Below are positions 36,562 through 45,481 of a stretch of DNA of 64,000 bases, piece after piece; within the stretch, counting starts at the first letter, position 1, and each line of letters opens with the position of its first letter. The notes beneath the pieces are model-generated. The model did no database searches and had not been told where the DNA came from. It was given only the letters and a program-made list of their open reading frames with translations. The stretch is from Meiothermus sp. (GTDB taxonomy: Bacteria; Deinococcota; Deinococci; Deinococcales; Thermaceae). Made by a program: the position numbers and the translations under genes. Location: assembly GCF_026004115.1 (NCBI RefSeq), contig NZ_BPIM01000001.1, forward strand, positions 248,001-312,000, given 5' to 3'.

Positions 36562-37586
36562 GCTCCCACCACCTCACCTTTTTGGATCTCGGCCCAGCGC
36601 ACACAGCGCACCATGTGACCGTTGCCGGCATCTTGCAAGACGGGTATGTCCTGGTCACACAGGCCCGGCTTGAAGAATTTGCAGCGCGGGTGGAAGGCAC
36701 AGCCCTGGGGCAGGTTGAGCGGGTTGGGTACGTTGCCCGGAATAGCCTCCAGGCGCTGTTGGTGGGTAGCCGCCAGGTCGAGCCGGGGCACCGAGTTCAA
36801 AAGACCCATGGTGTAGGGGTGCAGGGGCTTTTTGAAGGTGGGCACCACATCGGCTTCTTCCACAGCCCGCCCCGCGTACATCACCACCACCCGGTCGGCC
36901 ATCTCGGCCACTACACCCAGGTTGTGGGTAATGAACAGGATGCTCATGCCAATCTCTTCCCGCAGCTTGTTCATGAGTTCCAGAATCTGGGCCTGAATGG
37001 TCACATCTAAGGCGGTGGTGGGCTCATCCGCAATGAGGAGGGAGGGATTGCAGGAGAGCGCCATGGCGATCATCACACGCTGGCGCATCCCGCCCGACAT
37101 CTGGTGAGGATAGTTGGACAGGCGTTTTTTAGGTTCAGGGATGCCAACCAGATCAAGCATCTCGGCGGCCTGATCCAGGGCTTCCTTTTTGCTCTTGCCC
37201 TGGTGCAGCACGATGGCCTCAGCGATCTGGTCACCCACGGTATACACCGGGTTGAGACTGGTCATGGGCTCCTGGAAGATCATGGCAATGTCGTTGCCAC
37301 GAATCTTGCGCATGGTGGCCTCATCTTCCTTGACCAGATCCCGGGTTTTGCCATCTTTACCCCTAAAAAGCACTTGCCCACCAACTATCTTGCCGGGGGG
37401 GTTGGGAATCAGGCGCATCATGGCCAGGCTGGCAACCGACTTCCCTGAGCCCGATTCGCCCACTACCGCCAGGGTCTCGCCTTTGTCAATGTGGAAAGAC
37501 ACCCCGTCTACGGCCTTAACCACCCCGTCGTCGGTGAAAAAGTGAACCTTCAGGTCTGTAACATCCACCAACCGTTTCTCGTCCAT
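36558..37586 (-). CDS. Dipeptide/oligopeptide ABC transporter ATP-binding protein (DppD/OppD-like)
   Basis: Second ATPase of the importer. Walker A GESGSGKS is at residues 43-50, the signature is [17 protein letters not shown], Walker [13 protein letters not shown], and the C-terminal HPY segment contains [14 protein letters not shown]. The frame extends 20 codons upstream, but ATG 37586 ([12 protein letters not shown]) follows TAGGAGTGGG and is preferred. Confidence 0.92.
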   Translation of the reverse strand: MDEKRLVDVTDLKVHFFTDDGVVKAVDGVSFHIDKGETLAVVGESGSGKSVASLAMMRLIPNPPGKIVGGQVLFRGKDGKTRDLVKEDEATMRKIRGNDIAMIFQEPMTSLNPVYTVGDQIAEAIVLHQGKSKKEALDQAAEMLDLVGIPEPKKRLSNYPHQMSGGMRQRVMIAMALSCNPSLLIADEPTTALDVTIQAQILELMNKLREEIGMSILFITHNLGVVAEMADRVVVMYAGRAVEEADVVPTFKKPLHPYTMGLLNSVPRLDLAATHQQRLEAIPGNVPNPLNLPQGCAFHPRCKFFKPGLCDQDIPVLQDAGNGHMVRCVRWAEIQKGEVVGA

Positions 37587-37665
37587 TCCCACTCCTAAAT
37601 CACTGCAACAGCAGGTTGCGACATTATATCGCCCTCGAGGCCACATTCATCAAAAAACCATCGCC

Positions 37666-39237
37666 CTACACTTTGGTGCGAGGGTCGAGGGCATCGCGCA
37701 AACCGTCCCCCATGAAATTGTAGGCCAGCACCGCCAGCAGGATAAAAAAGCCCGGAATCAGAAGCCAGGGCCGCTCGCTAAAAGCTGTGATGCCGGTAGC
37801 CTGGGCCTTGGAAAGCATCAGCCCCCAGGAGGTGGCCGGTTCCTGGATGCCCAGCCCCAGGAAGGAGAGACCCGACTCGCCCAGGATGAAACCCGGAATG
37901 GCCAGCGTGACGGCCACAATCAAATAGGTGTAGGTTCCTGGCAGCACGTGTCGAATGATGATCCGGGCATCCCCGGCTCCCAGGGCCTGCGCGGCCTGAG
38001 CAAACTCCATCTCGCGCAGTTGCAGCACCTGGCTGCGAATAATGCGGGCCAGCCCGCCCCAGTTCACAAAGGAGAGAATGGTCACCACCAGCACAAAGCG
38101 CACCGCAGGCGGCACTTCCATGGGGATGAGCACCGAAAGGATGATCAGCAAGAACAAATCGGGGATGGCCGCCAGCACCTCCACCGCACGCATGATGATG
38201 GTGTCCAGATCCAGTTCGATGCGCGGCCAGAGCAGGATATACCCAATAGCCCCCAGCAGTGCTGCACCAATCAAACCCGCGATGATGGCTTCCAGACCCC
38301 GGCTGCTCTGCCAGAAGCCCCAGACCGTAATCCACAGCAGCCAGGCCATCCCCCCCCAGGCCGAAAGCCAGAGCAGGACCCTTGCCAGATGGCTACGCCA
38401 GACCAGGAAATACATCAGCACACCCAGCCCCACCAGGCCCAGCACTAATCCCAGACCCCCCAGGGCCAGGGTACTGACGCGCTGAAGGTCGGGCCGGATG
38501 TAGCGCTCGTAACCCTGGCCCATTCCCCAAAGCAAAGCAGCTATCAGAACCAAACCCAAAAGCGCCAGCAGATGATCCAGCGGGCGGCTACCCCGCACAA
38601 ACTCCCAGAAGCGAGGGTTCAATAGCCCGATACTGAAAGTGACCGGTCGGCCAGCGTAGAAGCCAGAGATACTACCCATCAGGATGCCGATCACAAGAGC
38701 CAGGGCCACCGCAAAGATACCAATGGTCAGGCTGATGCGGGCCCCAAACCAGATGCGACCCCACACATCGCGGCCAAAGTCGTCGGTACCCCACAAAAAG
38801 AGTTTGGCCTGGTCTTCCAGCAGCCAGGGGCCCCCCATCAGGCGCAGGTCGGTGGGAATAAGCCCCAGAAAACGATAGGGCTCACCCTGGACGAAGAAAT
38901 AAATAGGATAGCGGCCCTTCTCGCAGTCGGTGATGACCTCGACCTTGAAGGTCTCGAGGTTCCGGCGCCGCTCGGCAGCGCACACATAGGGCCGGGTCAA
39001 CCTTCCGTTTTCGTCACGCCAAAAAATTTGGGTGGGTGAGGCAAAAGAGAAATCGCGGAAGCTCTTCTCTTCTGGATAAGGTGCCAGGAAGTCGGCAAAC
39101 AGGGCTCCTAGGTAAAACACCAACAGAACCGCTGCACCCAGGCGAGCCAGAGGATGCCGCTTAAAGCGAATCCAGGCTTGCTGGAAAAAACTCCGGTTGG
39201 CCTGAGGGGTGGCTTTCATTTGCACTCTTGGAATCAT
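37666..39237 (-). CDS. Peptide ABC transporter permease (DppC/OppC-like, large)
   Basis: Inner-membrane permease with an N-terminal OppC_N segment (WIRFKRHPLARLGAAVLLVF) and a C-terminal transport domain containing the EAA loop (QAAQALGAGDARIIIRHVLP). It is 523 residues, longer than the common ~300. A large insertion between first and second halves includes a periplasmic loop and several extra hydrophobic segments (about residues 190-320). The ATG at 39237 or the in-frame ATG at 39219 could be used. Confidence 0.9.
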   Translation of the reverse strand: MIPRVQMKATPQANRSFFQQAWIRFKRHPLARLGAAVLLVFYLGALFADFLAPYPEEKSFRDFSFASPTQIFWRDENGRLTRPYVCAAERRRNLETFKVEVITDCEKGRYPIYFFVQGEPYRFLGLIPTDLRLMGGPWLLEDQAKLFLWGTDDFGRDVWGRIWFGARISLTIGIFAVALALVIGILMGSISGFYAGRPVTFSIGLLNPRFWEFVRGSRPLDHLLALLGLVLIAALLWGMGQGYERYIRPDLQRVSTLALGGLGLVLGLVGLGVLMYFLVWRSHLARVLLWLSAWGGMAWLLWITVWGFWQSSRGLEAIIAGLIGAALLGAIGYILLWPRIELDLDTIIMRAVEVLAAIPDLFLLIILSVLIPMEVPPAVRFVLVVTILSFVNWGGLARIIRSQVLQLREMEFAQAAQALGAGDARIIIRHVLPGTYTYLIVAVTLAIPGFILGESGLSFLGLGIQEPATSWGLMLSKAQATGITAFSERPWLLIPGFFILLAVLAYNFMGDGLRDALDPRTKV

Positions 39238-39248
39238 GCACGTTCCCC

Positions 39249-40445
39249 CTAGCTGTAGCGGATGCGCGGGTCTACCCAGGCCAGCAAGAGATCCGAAACC
39301 ACGTTGCCAATCATCAGCAAGACGGTGGTGATGGTGATGAGGCCCATAATCACATAGATGTCAATGGCCGAGATGGCCTCCAAAAGCGCAGGGGTAATGC
39401 CCGGCCAGGCCATGGTGACCTCCACCAGTCCAGCACCCCCAATCAGGCCCGGCAACAACCCCCCAATCCCAGCGATGAAGGGAATCACAGCGTTGCGCAG
39501 GGCATGTTTGTAAATCACCACCCGCTCGTTCAAACCCTTGGCCCGCGCTGTTCGAATGTAGTCTTGCGAGAGCACGTCCAGCATCTGGCCGCGCATGACG
39601 CGCATGAGGCCGGCCAGACCCGAAGTGCCCACCACAATGACCACCGGGAAGGCGTGCCAGAGTACGTTGTTGGCCCTGGCCCAAAGGGGCGACTCGGTAT
39701 AGGGCAGCCGTTCGGGCAAGCCCGGCCCTTGCAACAGCGGCCAGAGCATCAGCAAAGCGCTCATGCCAAACAGCACCAGCCCCACCCAGATGCCAAACGT
39801 GGCCGTTTGCTTGCGTTGCACACGCCACCAGAACATCCCGGCAAAAACCAGGGTGCCCAGCAAGGCCGGCGGAAAGAGTATCTGGGCCGCCCGGGTCATG
39901 TTACCCAGATGAAGGAACTCGTCGGTCATGCCACCAATAGGCAAAATACGCATATTGGTAAGATCGGAGAGCCAAACTGCCAAAAAGAGCATGATGAGCC
40001 CAAAAAAGAAGTTGGGGATGGCCAGACCCAAAAAAGCCAGGACGGTGAAGGTTCGGTCGGGCCAGGTGTACTTGCGGATGGCCGAGTATACCCCAATGGG
40101 AATGGCGATCAGATAGATCATCAGGGTGGCCAGCACCACCAGAACCATAGAGTTCAGGATGCGCTGACCAATTACGCTCCACACATCGGATTTATACGAG
40201 AGCGATAGGCCCAGGTAGCCTTGCAGAATGCCGGATAGCCACTTGGCGTACTGCACCGGCAGGGGCTGATCAAGGCCCAACTGTTGGCGCAGGTTGGCAA
40301 TAGATTCACGGTCTTGGGTAGGGTCGAGCTCGAGCCGGGTTACAAAATCGCCCGGCGCAAGCTGTATAACCAGAAAGGCCAGCAGGGTAGCCCCAAAAAA
40401 AGTGGGGATAAGCTGGAGCAGCCTCCGTACAACATAGCCAAACAT
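39249..40445 (-). CDS. Peptide ABC transporter permease (DppB/OppB-like)
   Basis: Inner-membrane permease of 398 residues. MFGYVVRRLLQLIPTFFGATLLAFLVIQL is the signature N-terminus, followed by a long periplasmic region and the EAA segment (DYIRTARAKGLNERVVIYKHAL). An extra hydrophobic stretch around residues 190-245 makes it longer than the usual ~310-340 residues, parallel to the enlargement of its partner. Confidence 0.92.
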   Translation of the reverse strand: MFGYVVRRLLQLIPTFFGATLLAFLVIQLAPGDFVTRLELDPTQDRESIANLRQQLGLDQPLPVQYAKWLSGILQGYLGLSLSYKSDVWSVIGQRILNSMVLVVLATLMIYLIAIPIGVYSAIRKYTWPDRTFTVLAFLGLAIPNFFFGLIMLFLAVWLSDLTNMRILPIGGMTDEFLHLGNMTRAAQILFPPALLGTLVFAGMFWWRVQRKQTATFGIWVGLVLFGMSALLMLWPLLQGPGLPERLPYTESPLWARANNVLWHAFPVVIVVGTSGLAGLMRVMRGQMLDVLSQDYIRTARAKGLNERVVIYKHALRNAVIPFIAGIGGLLPGLIGGAGLVEVTMAWPGITPALLEAISAIDIYVIMGLITITTVLLMIGNVVSDLLLAWVDPRIRYS

Positions 40446-40500
40446 AGCACCTCAGCATGAAGGCAAGGGGTGGCCAGCCACCCCTTGCCCCCAAAGGCAG

Positions 40501-42234
40501 TTACTCCTTGGCAAAAATGGTCTCGATGTAGGGGGCCTGTCCGTTAATAGAGTTGATCTGCTCCTTGGGGAACATACCACCCAGTCGGGTCAGGCGGGCC
40601 GGGTTGTAGGCCGGGGCCACGGTATAGATGAGCGGCAGATTCTCGGCCACCACCTTCTGGAACTGCACGTAAATCTGACGGCGCTGGGCCTGGTCGAGGG
40701 TGGTAGCACCGCGCTTCATCAAGGTATCGATGAGCACTTCGAAGGCCTCCACCTTGGCCGGATTTTTACCACCCGTGCCCAGGTTCCAGGCGTGCAGCGA
40801 GCCGTTGAGTTCCCACACGTTGCGGCTGAAGGCGGGTTCGATGCCGCCGGTAAGGCCGATCAGAATGGCATCGAAATCGCGGGTACCATCGGCGGCGGGG
40901 CTGGTCAGCTGACGCACCAGCTCGTTGAAGTCGATGGGGCGGTATTCGACCTTGACCCCAACCTTGCGGGCTTCGTCACGGAAGATCTGGGCGATGCGCT
41001 CGCGCACGTTGTTGCCCTGGTTGGTCACCAGGTTGAACTCCAGCACCTTGCCCTGGGCGTTCACCAGCCAGCCGTCGCGGTTTTTGCTGCGGAAACCCAG
41101 TTCGGCCAGGAGCTGCGCGGCCTTTTGCGGGCTGAACTCGAACTTGGCCACATCGTCGGTGAAAAAGGCTTTGTTAGGAATGGAGATGGGGCTCCACTGG
41201 GCCTGACCCAAGCCGCCCAGGGCCACCTCGATCATGGACTTCTTGTCCATCAGGTGGGCCATGGCCCGGCGGAACTTAACCTGACGGAACAGGTTTTCCT
41301 TGAAGGAGTCCTTGTTGTTCCAGTTGAAGACGATAAAGTTGGTACCCAGAGTAACGTCTACGTTGGGGAAGATTTCGGCCCGCAGGCGATTAGCACGGAT
41401 GCGCTCCAAAACCTGCGCCACCTGGTCGGCGTTGGCGGCTGAGAAGGTATCGGCCTCCCCGGCCAGGAAGCGCGCAAGCTGGGCGTTCAGGTCGGGCACA
41501 ATCTGGAAGGTGTAGCGCTCGAGGTAGGCCACCGGGTTGTTGCGTTCGTCCACCCCCCAGTAGTTGGGGTTGCGCACCAGTACCACCCGCTCACCCTTGA
41601 CGTAGCTATCGAGCTTGAAGGGGCCGCCCGAGACCACCTGGGCCGCTGGCGTATCCAGGTTCCAAAGGGCCTGAAGCTGCTGCACCCCAGCCCGGTAAGC
41701 AGGGCCAAAAACGTGTTCGGGCACGATATACCAGCCCTGGATCAAAGCCGGTGCATAGGGCTTGGGGAAGTCGGCCCGCACCGTAAACTGATCTACCTTG
41801 GTCCAGCGGATCGGCTGGCCATCAAGGATGAAGCTGCTACGCGAGTTGGAGTTGACCCGCTGATCGGCGTGGACGGTGGCACTAAAAATCACATCGTCGG
41901 CGTCGATAGCCTGTCCGTCGGACCACTTGGCCCCTTCACGCAGCTTGAAAATCACAGTCAAGCCGTTGTTACGGACTTCCCACGACTTAGCCAGCCGGCC
42001 CTCTGGGGCCTGGGTATAGGGGTCATAGGTCGTCAGGTAGGGCAAAAAGAGGGCAATGATGTCGGTTGAGGAAGTCTCCCGTGCTACAAAGGGGTTCCAG
42101 GTACGCGGGTCGGAGATGGAGGTGATGCGGTAGGCACCCCCCGCCCGGCCCGGCTCGGTGCCCTTGAACACCTTGGGCTGGGCCAGCGCCAACCCGGCCA
42201 GGGCGAGCATTCCTAAGACTAGCAGTTTCTTCAT
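40501..42234 (-). CDS. Peptide ABC transporter substrate-binding protein (SBP family 5)
   Basis: Periplasmic cluster C binding protein. The signal peptide MKKLLVLGMLALAGLALAQ precedes the SBP_bac_5 body: DPYTQAPEGRLAKSWEV, VIFKLREGAKWSDGQAIDADDV, VSGGPFKLDSYVKGERVVLVRNPNYWG. Its 577 residues are normal. It is the first gene of a five-gene operon with two permeases and two ATPases. AGGAGG lies eight bases before the ATG. The exact peptide or sugar-like ligand is not predictable. Confidence 0.92.
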   Translation of the reverse strand: MKKLLVLGMLALAGLALAQPKVFKGTEPGRAGGAYRITSISDPRTWNPFVARETSSTDIIALFLPYLTTYDPYTQAPEGRLAKSWEVRNNGLTVIFKLREGAKWSDGQAIDADDVIFSATVHADQRVNSNSRSSFILDGQPIRWTKVDQFTVRADFPKPYAPALIQGWYIVPEHVFGPAYRAGVQQLQALWNLDTPAAQVVSGGPFKLDSYVKGERVVLVRNPNYWGVDERNNPVAYLERYTFQIVPDLNAQLARFLAGEADTFSAANADQVAQVLERIRANRLRAEIFPNVDVTLGTNFIVFNWNNKDSFKENLFRQVKFRRAMAHLMDKKSMIEVALGGLGQAQWSPISIPNKAFFTDDVAKFEFSPQKAAQLLAELGFRSKNRDGWLVNAQGKVLEFNLVTNQGNNVRERIAQIFRDEARKVGVKVEYRPIDFNELVRQLTSPAADGTRDFDAILIGLTGGIEPAFSRNVWELNGSLHAWNLGTGGKNPAKVEAFEVLIDTLMKRGATTLDQAQRRQIYVQFQKVVAENLPLIYTVAPAYNPARLTRLGGMFPKEQINSINGQAPYIETIFAKE

Positions 42235-42312
42235 TTCAAGCCTCCTGATATCTAACAGTTCACCACCCTCGCTGCTTCAGGGGAAGATACACAACGAGAT
42301 GGACTTGGTACA

Positions 42313-42341
42313 AAGCTATAAAGCCATCCTGCGGCTGTCAA
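42313..42341 (-). promoter_or_regulatory. Promoter of the peptide ABC operon
   Basis: TTGACA (42336-42341) and TAGCTT (42313-42318) on the minus strand with 17 bp between, about 80 bp upstream of the binding protein start. Confidence 0.5.
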
Positions 42342-42428
42342 GGGCTTGTGGGTGAATTTGTACCTGGAATTCATCCACCAAACGGTGGATGGGTTTACAC
42401 CAGTGCTCCACTGCTCCAACATGAAAAC

Positions 42429-42455
42429 GCCCTCCAGCACGGCTGAAGGGCTCTT
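42429..42455 (-). terminator. Terminator of secG
   Basis: On the minus strand GCCCTTCAGC and GCTGGAGGGC form a 10-bp stem (one G-U pair) around CCGT-like loop bases, followed by GTTTTC. Confidence 0.6.
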
Positions 42456-42480
42456 TTGGGTGAGGGATTTAACCAACCGC

Positions 42481-42708
42481 TTACCGGTTAAAAAACCGGA
42501 ACGAAAAGGCCAGGATCACAAAGATGGCGCCCAGAACCACGGTGATGCGGTATAGACCGCCCGTTACGCCACGGGTACTGAAGAGGTCGGTCGAACCGCC
42601 AAACATATCGCCGGCACCCTGTTTGGGTTCTTGCGAAAGCACCAGGTAGACCAGAAATCCGGCCACGGCGATGTAAAGAAAAATCAGGATGTTTTGAAGA
42701 ATTTCCAC
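42481..42708 (-). CDS. secG: Preprotein translocase subunit SecG
   Basis: Small accessory subunit of the SecYEG translocon. Its 75 residues have two transmembrane segments (ILQNILIFLYIAVAGFLVYL and YRITVVLGAIFVILAFSF) joined by a loop with QEPKQGAGDMFGGSTDLFSTRG, the classic SecG GGG/F motif region. It is located just downstream of tRNA-Leu on the same strand, a frequent secG-tRNA-Leu linkage in bacteria. Confidence 0.95.
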   Translation of the reverse strand: MEILQNILIFLYIAVAGFLVYLVLSQEPKQGAGDMFGGSTDLFSTRGVTGGLYRITVVLGAIFVILAFSFRFFNR

Positions 42709-42734
42709 TGCATGCCTCCACTAGCGGTGCTGAT

Positions 42735-42820
42735 TGGTGCCGGGAATGGGACTCGAACCCACACGGCTGTTAACCGTCCGATTTTGAGTCGGGTGCGTCT
42801 ACCAATTCCGCCATCCCGGC
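42735..42820 (-). tRNA. tRNA-Leu (CAA anticodon)
   Basis: Acceptor stem GCCGGGA/TCCCGGC with discriminator A and an encoded CCA end. The D-arm is GCGGAATTGGTAGACGC, the anticodon loop CTCAAAA gives CAA, and the T-arm is GGGTTCGAGTCCC. A long variable arm as expected for a class II leucine tRNA is present. It is 86 nt including CCA. Confidence 0.95.
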
Positions 42821-42856
42821 ACGCGGGGAAAAGTTCTGGCATACTCGCCAGCAAGA

Positions 42857-44308
42857 CTAAACTATAGTGCCTTTTGTACGGATTCGCAAGCCGAGCATCA
42901 CCCAGGCCCCCGCCAGCACTACCGCCCAGTCTCCCCAGCGCACGTACGGCGTCGGGCTTTTTAACAGGGCAAACTGCCCCGCCAGAAAGCCGGCCTCGCG
43001 CTGGGGAATGCGGGCCGTAACCCGGCCAAAAGGGTCTATGATGGCGGTTACGCCATCGTTGCCGGCCCGGAGCAACCACCGACCGGTTTCGACAGCCCGC
43101 AGGCGGCCCATCTGAAAATGTTGCAAACCCCCAAAGCTGGGGCCGTACCAGGCATCGTTGGAGCCGAGTTCCAAAACCTCTGCACCGTTCAAAACCAGCC
43201 TCCGCGCCACCGCTGGGAAGACCGATTCATAGCAAATAAAAGCACCGTATTTGTCCAGGGGCGTATAGGCCGTGCCGGGCGTGCGGCTGCCCAGATCGCC
43301 ATCGAAGCCAAAAGCTCGGAAGAAGAAACGATACACTGGGCGCAGGGCTTCGCTCCAGGGAAAGTTCTCTCCGAAAGGTACCAGCCGATTTTTGTCGTAG
43401 AAGTGGGTGATCTGCCCCCCCACTACCCGTACCGCCCGGTTGGTGAAGCCGGTCTCGAGGCCACTCAAAAGCTCTCGGCTACCCAGCAAAGCCGGCAACT
43501 CGGGGGGAAAACTTGCTACGGCTGTCTCGGGCCAAACTACAACCTGGGCCTCGGGATGGGCTTGCAGGCCCTTGAGGGTAAGTTCCAGGTAGGTTTGCTG
43601 GGCAGAGAGGCCCTCGAGCTTTCGCAAGGGGTTGATGTTGCCCTGCACCAGCAAGGCGGTCAAGCTCCCCTGCGTAGCGGGCAGTGGGAGAAACCATAAC
43701 CCTCCCCAAAACAACAGCGTACCCAGCAAACCCAGGCTGTGATAAGAAAAAACCACGCGCCCTCCTAGGGCACGCCTTCCGGCAAAGTACAGGCCGAGCG
43801 CCACCCCCAACACCAAAAGCGAAAGCAGGTAGACTCCGCCCAGGCTGGCAACCACCCGCCCCGGTGCGTCCACCAGCGCATAGCCCAAAAAGCCCCATGG
43901 GAAAGCAACTTCCCCCAAGGAGGTAAGGTATTCCTGCACCACCCACAGCCCCGCCCTGGCAAGGGGTTTGCCCCGGGTCAGGCCAAACACAACCCCCCAG
44001 ATAGCGGCCTTGATCAAGACCAGCGGAAGATAGGGCACCGCACCCCAGGGCGTTTCAAACAGCACCACAAAACTAAGCGGTAGCCAGACCAGATGCACCG
44101 CCCAGAAGCCAATTCCGGCCAGCAAGCCAAAGCGAAAGCCCCCCCGCGTCAGGAGCCAGATCAGGGGCAGCGGGGCCAGGAAGCCCAGTGGCGTGGGTGG
44201 CAGACAGAGCGCGAGCGCTACACCCAAAAAAAGAGGAAGCCAGAACTGCACCGCTAAAGCATACGCCGCCCGGTTGAAAAAAGCCTGAACACATAGCCCA
44301 AACAGCAC
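42857..44308 (-). CDS. lnt: Apolipoprotein N-acyltransferase
   Basis: Inner-membrane enzyme that N-acylates lipoprotein cysteines. The N-terminal half has about six to eight membrane segments (FLGVALALCLPPTPLGFLAPL). The C-terminal nitrilase domain has all three catalytic residues: Glu in WPETAVASFPPE, Lys in YDKNRLVPFGENFPW and Cys in AFICYESVFP. Its 483 residues are normal. The start is a GTG preceded by GAGG. The lipoprotein-type acylase at 18010 would be one of its substrates. Confidence 0.93.
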   Translation of the reverse strand: MLFGLCVQAFFNRAAYALAVQFWLPLFLGVALALCLPPTPLGFLAPLPLIWLLTRGGFRFGLLAGIGFWAVHLVWLPLSFVVLFETPWGAVPYLPLVLIKAAIWGVVFGLTRGKPLARAGLWVVQEYLTSLGEVAFPWGFLGYALVDAPGRVVASLGGVYLLSLLVLGVALGLYFAGRRALGGRVVFSYHSLGLLGTLLFWGGLWFLPLPATQGSLTALLVQGNINPLRKLEGLSAQQTYLELTLKGLQAHPEAQVVVWPETAVASFPPELPALLGSRELLSGLETGFTNRAVRVVGGQITHFYDKNRLVPFGENFPWSEALRPVYRFFFRAFGFDGDLGSRTPGTAYTPLDKYGAFICYESVFPAVARRLVLNGAEVLELGSNDAWYGPSFGGLQHFQMGRLRAVETGRWLLRAGNDGVTAIIDPFGRVTARIPQREAGFLAGQFALLKSPTPYVRWGDWAVVLAGAWVMLGLRIRTKGTIV

Positions 44309-44372
44309 GCTCGCCTCGGTGAAGGCTAAATGAGCCCCTTATTTGACTTTTTCATGGCAAAATGAAACAGCC

Positions 44373-45083
44373 ATGCGGCTAGGGATCATCGCTGAAATTC
44401 ACGCCAATCTTCCGGCGCTTGAAGCGGTACTGGAGGCTCTACGCAAAGAGGGCATTGATCAGGTGCTGGCCGTGGGGGATCTGGTGGGTTATGGCCCCCA
44501 TCCACGCCAGGTAATCCGCAAGCTCGATAAGGAAGGCATCCCCTGTGTACCGGGGGCCGCCGACTTGCGGGTGGCTTATGCCCTTCCCTCCCCTGCCCGC
44601 GAAGGCATTGCCGAGACCACCATCGTCTGGACCCGCGAACAACTGGGCGCCCGCGAGATGCATTTTTTGCGCAACCTGCGCTCGCGCCACCGCTACGAAA
44701 CCCCCGGGGGCCGCCTGATGGTGTTTCACGGCTCGCCAGAGGATCCCGAACACAAGATAGATCTCAACGATGCACACCCGGCAGAAATTTTGAAAATGCT
44801 GGAAAGCATCCGCTCACGTTATGCGGTGGTCGCGGGCAAGCACATCCCCTTTCGCCGGGTGGTGCACAAAGGGGTAGTCTACGACCCCGGTTCGGTGGGC
44901 TTGAGCCTGGGGGGTGAGCCTGGGGCCGACGTACTGATTCTGGAAGATGACATTCACGGCGAGGTGCTCCACCGCTTTTTGAAGGTTCCCTATGATTATG
45001 GCCAGGTTACCTTCGACCTAGCTGCCTGGGAGTTGCCGGAGGTGCTGGCCGAGGTGGTTCGACAGGGGCGGTTCCCTAAATAG
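44373..45083 (+). CDS. Calcineurin-like metallophosphoesterase (YfcE/MJ0936-type)
   Basis: A cytosolic dinuclear-metal phosphodiesterase. MRLGIIAEIHANLPALEAVL supplies the first metal motif (usual DxH replaced by ExH, with HAN). AVGDLVGYGPHP follows, and VFHGSPEDP and a late YDPGSVGLS segment complete the fold. Its 236 residues are normal. The ATG at 44373 is chosen. The open frame from a TTG at 44343 has no homology. It is divergent from lnt. Confidence 0.88.
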   Translation: MRLGIIAEIHANLPALEAVLEALRKEGIDQVLAVGDLVGYGPHPRQVIRKLDKEGIPCVPGAADLRVAYALPSPAREGIAETTIVWTREQLGAREMHFLRNLRSRHRYETPGGRLMVFHGSPEDPEHKIDLNDAHPAEILKMLESIRSRYAVVAGKHIPFRRVVHKGVVYDPGSVGLSLGGEPGADVLILEDDIHGEVLHRFLKVPYDYGQVTFDLAAWELPEVLAEVVRQGRFPK

Positions 45084-45087
45084 AAGG

Positions 45088-45276
45088 TTTCTTGGCTGCT
45101 ATAACGATTCCTTCCTGGCCAACAGCAACACCCGGCTTAGCTATAGCCTGACCGACCCCGACGGTGCTCCCAGCAGCCAGTACACGGTGGTCTGGCGGCT
45201 CACCTACGGCAGCCAGAGCTGGACCATTGTGCCCAGTACCAGTCGGTTAGTTCGGCGCCGGATGGCGGCGAACTAA
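45088..45276 (+). pseudogene. Remnant of an exported-protein gene, cut by MITE B4
   Basis: From about 45103 one frame reads NDSFLANSNTRLSYSLTDPD then SQYTVVWRLTYGSQSWTIVP, clearly protein-like and beta-rich. There is no start codon. The frame enters B4 at 45237 and stops in its first hairpin (TAA 45274). I read this as an internal piece of a lost extracellular-domain protein. The original family is not identifiable. Confidence 0.6.
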
Positions 45277-45466
45277 CAGGGCCGAAGTTATCCCCGTAGC
45301 GGAGGGCGATACCGCCCCTTGGAAGTTATCTGCGTAGCGGAGGGCGTAAGCCCCTTGGAAGGGAGACGCTTTCTTCGCCGACCGTTCGGGAGGGGTGTGC
45401 TCTAGGATTCAAAAAGATAGCCTCTGGGGGTCTTTGGTTTGGATGGTTATCTTTTTGAATCCGGTA
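45237..45466 (+). mobile_element. Family B MITE, copy B4 (longest form, 230 bp)
   Basis: Starts TACCAGTCGGTTAGTTCGG and ends TTTGAATCCGGTA. It has an internal duplicated module (GAAGTTATC...GCGTAGCGGAGGGCG, twice). The flanking triplets CAG and TGA do not match, so it is not a simple insertion now. Recombination is likely. Confidence 0.72.
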
Positions 45467-45481
45467 TGATTTACCAATCGC

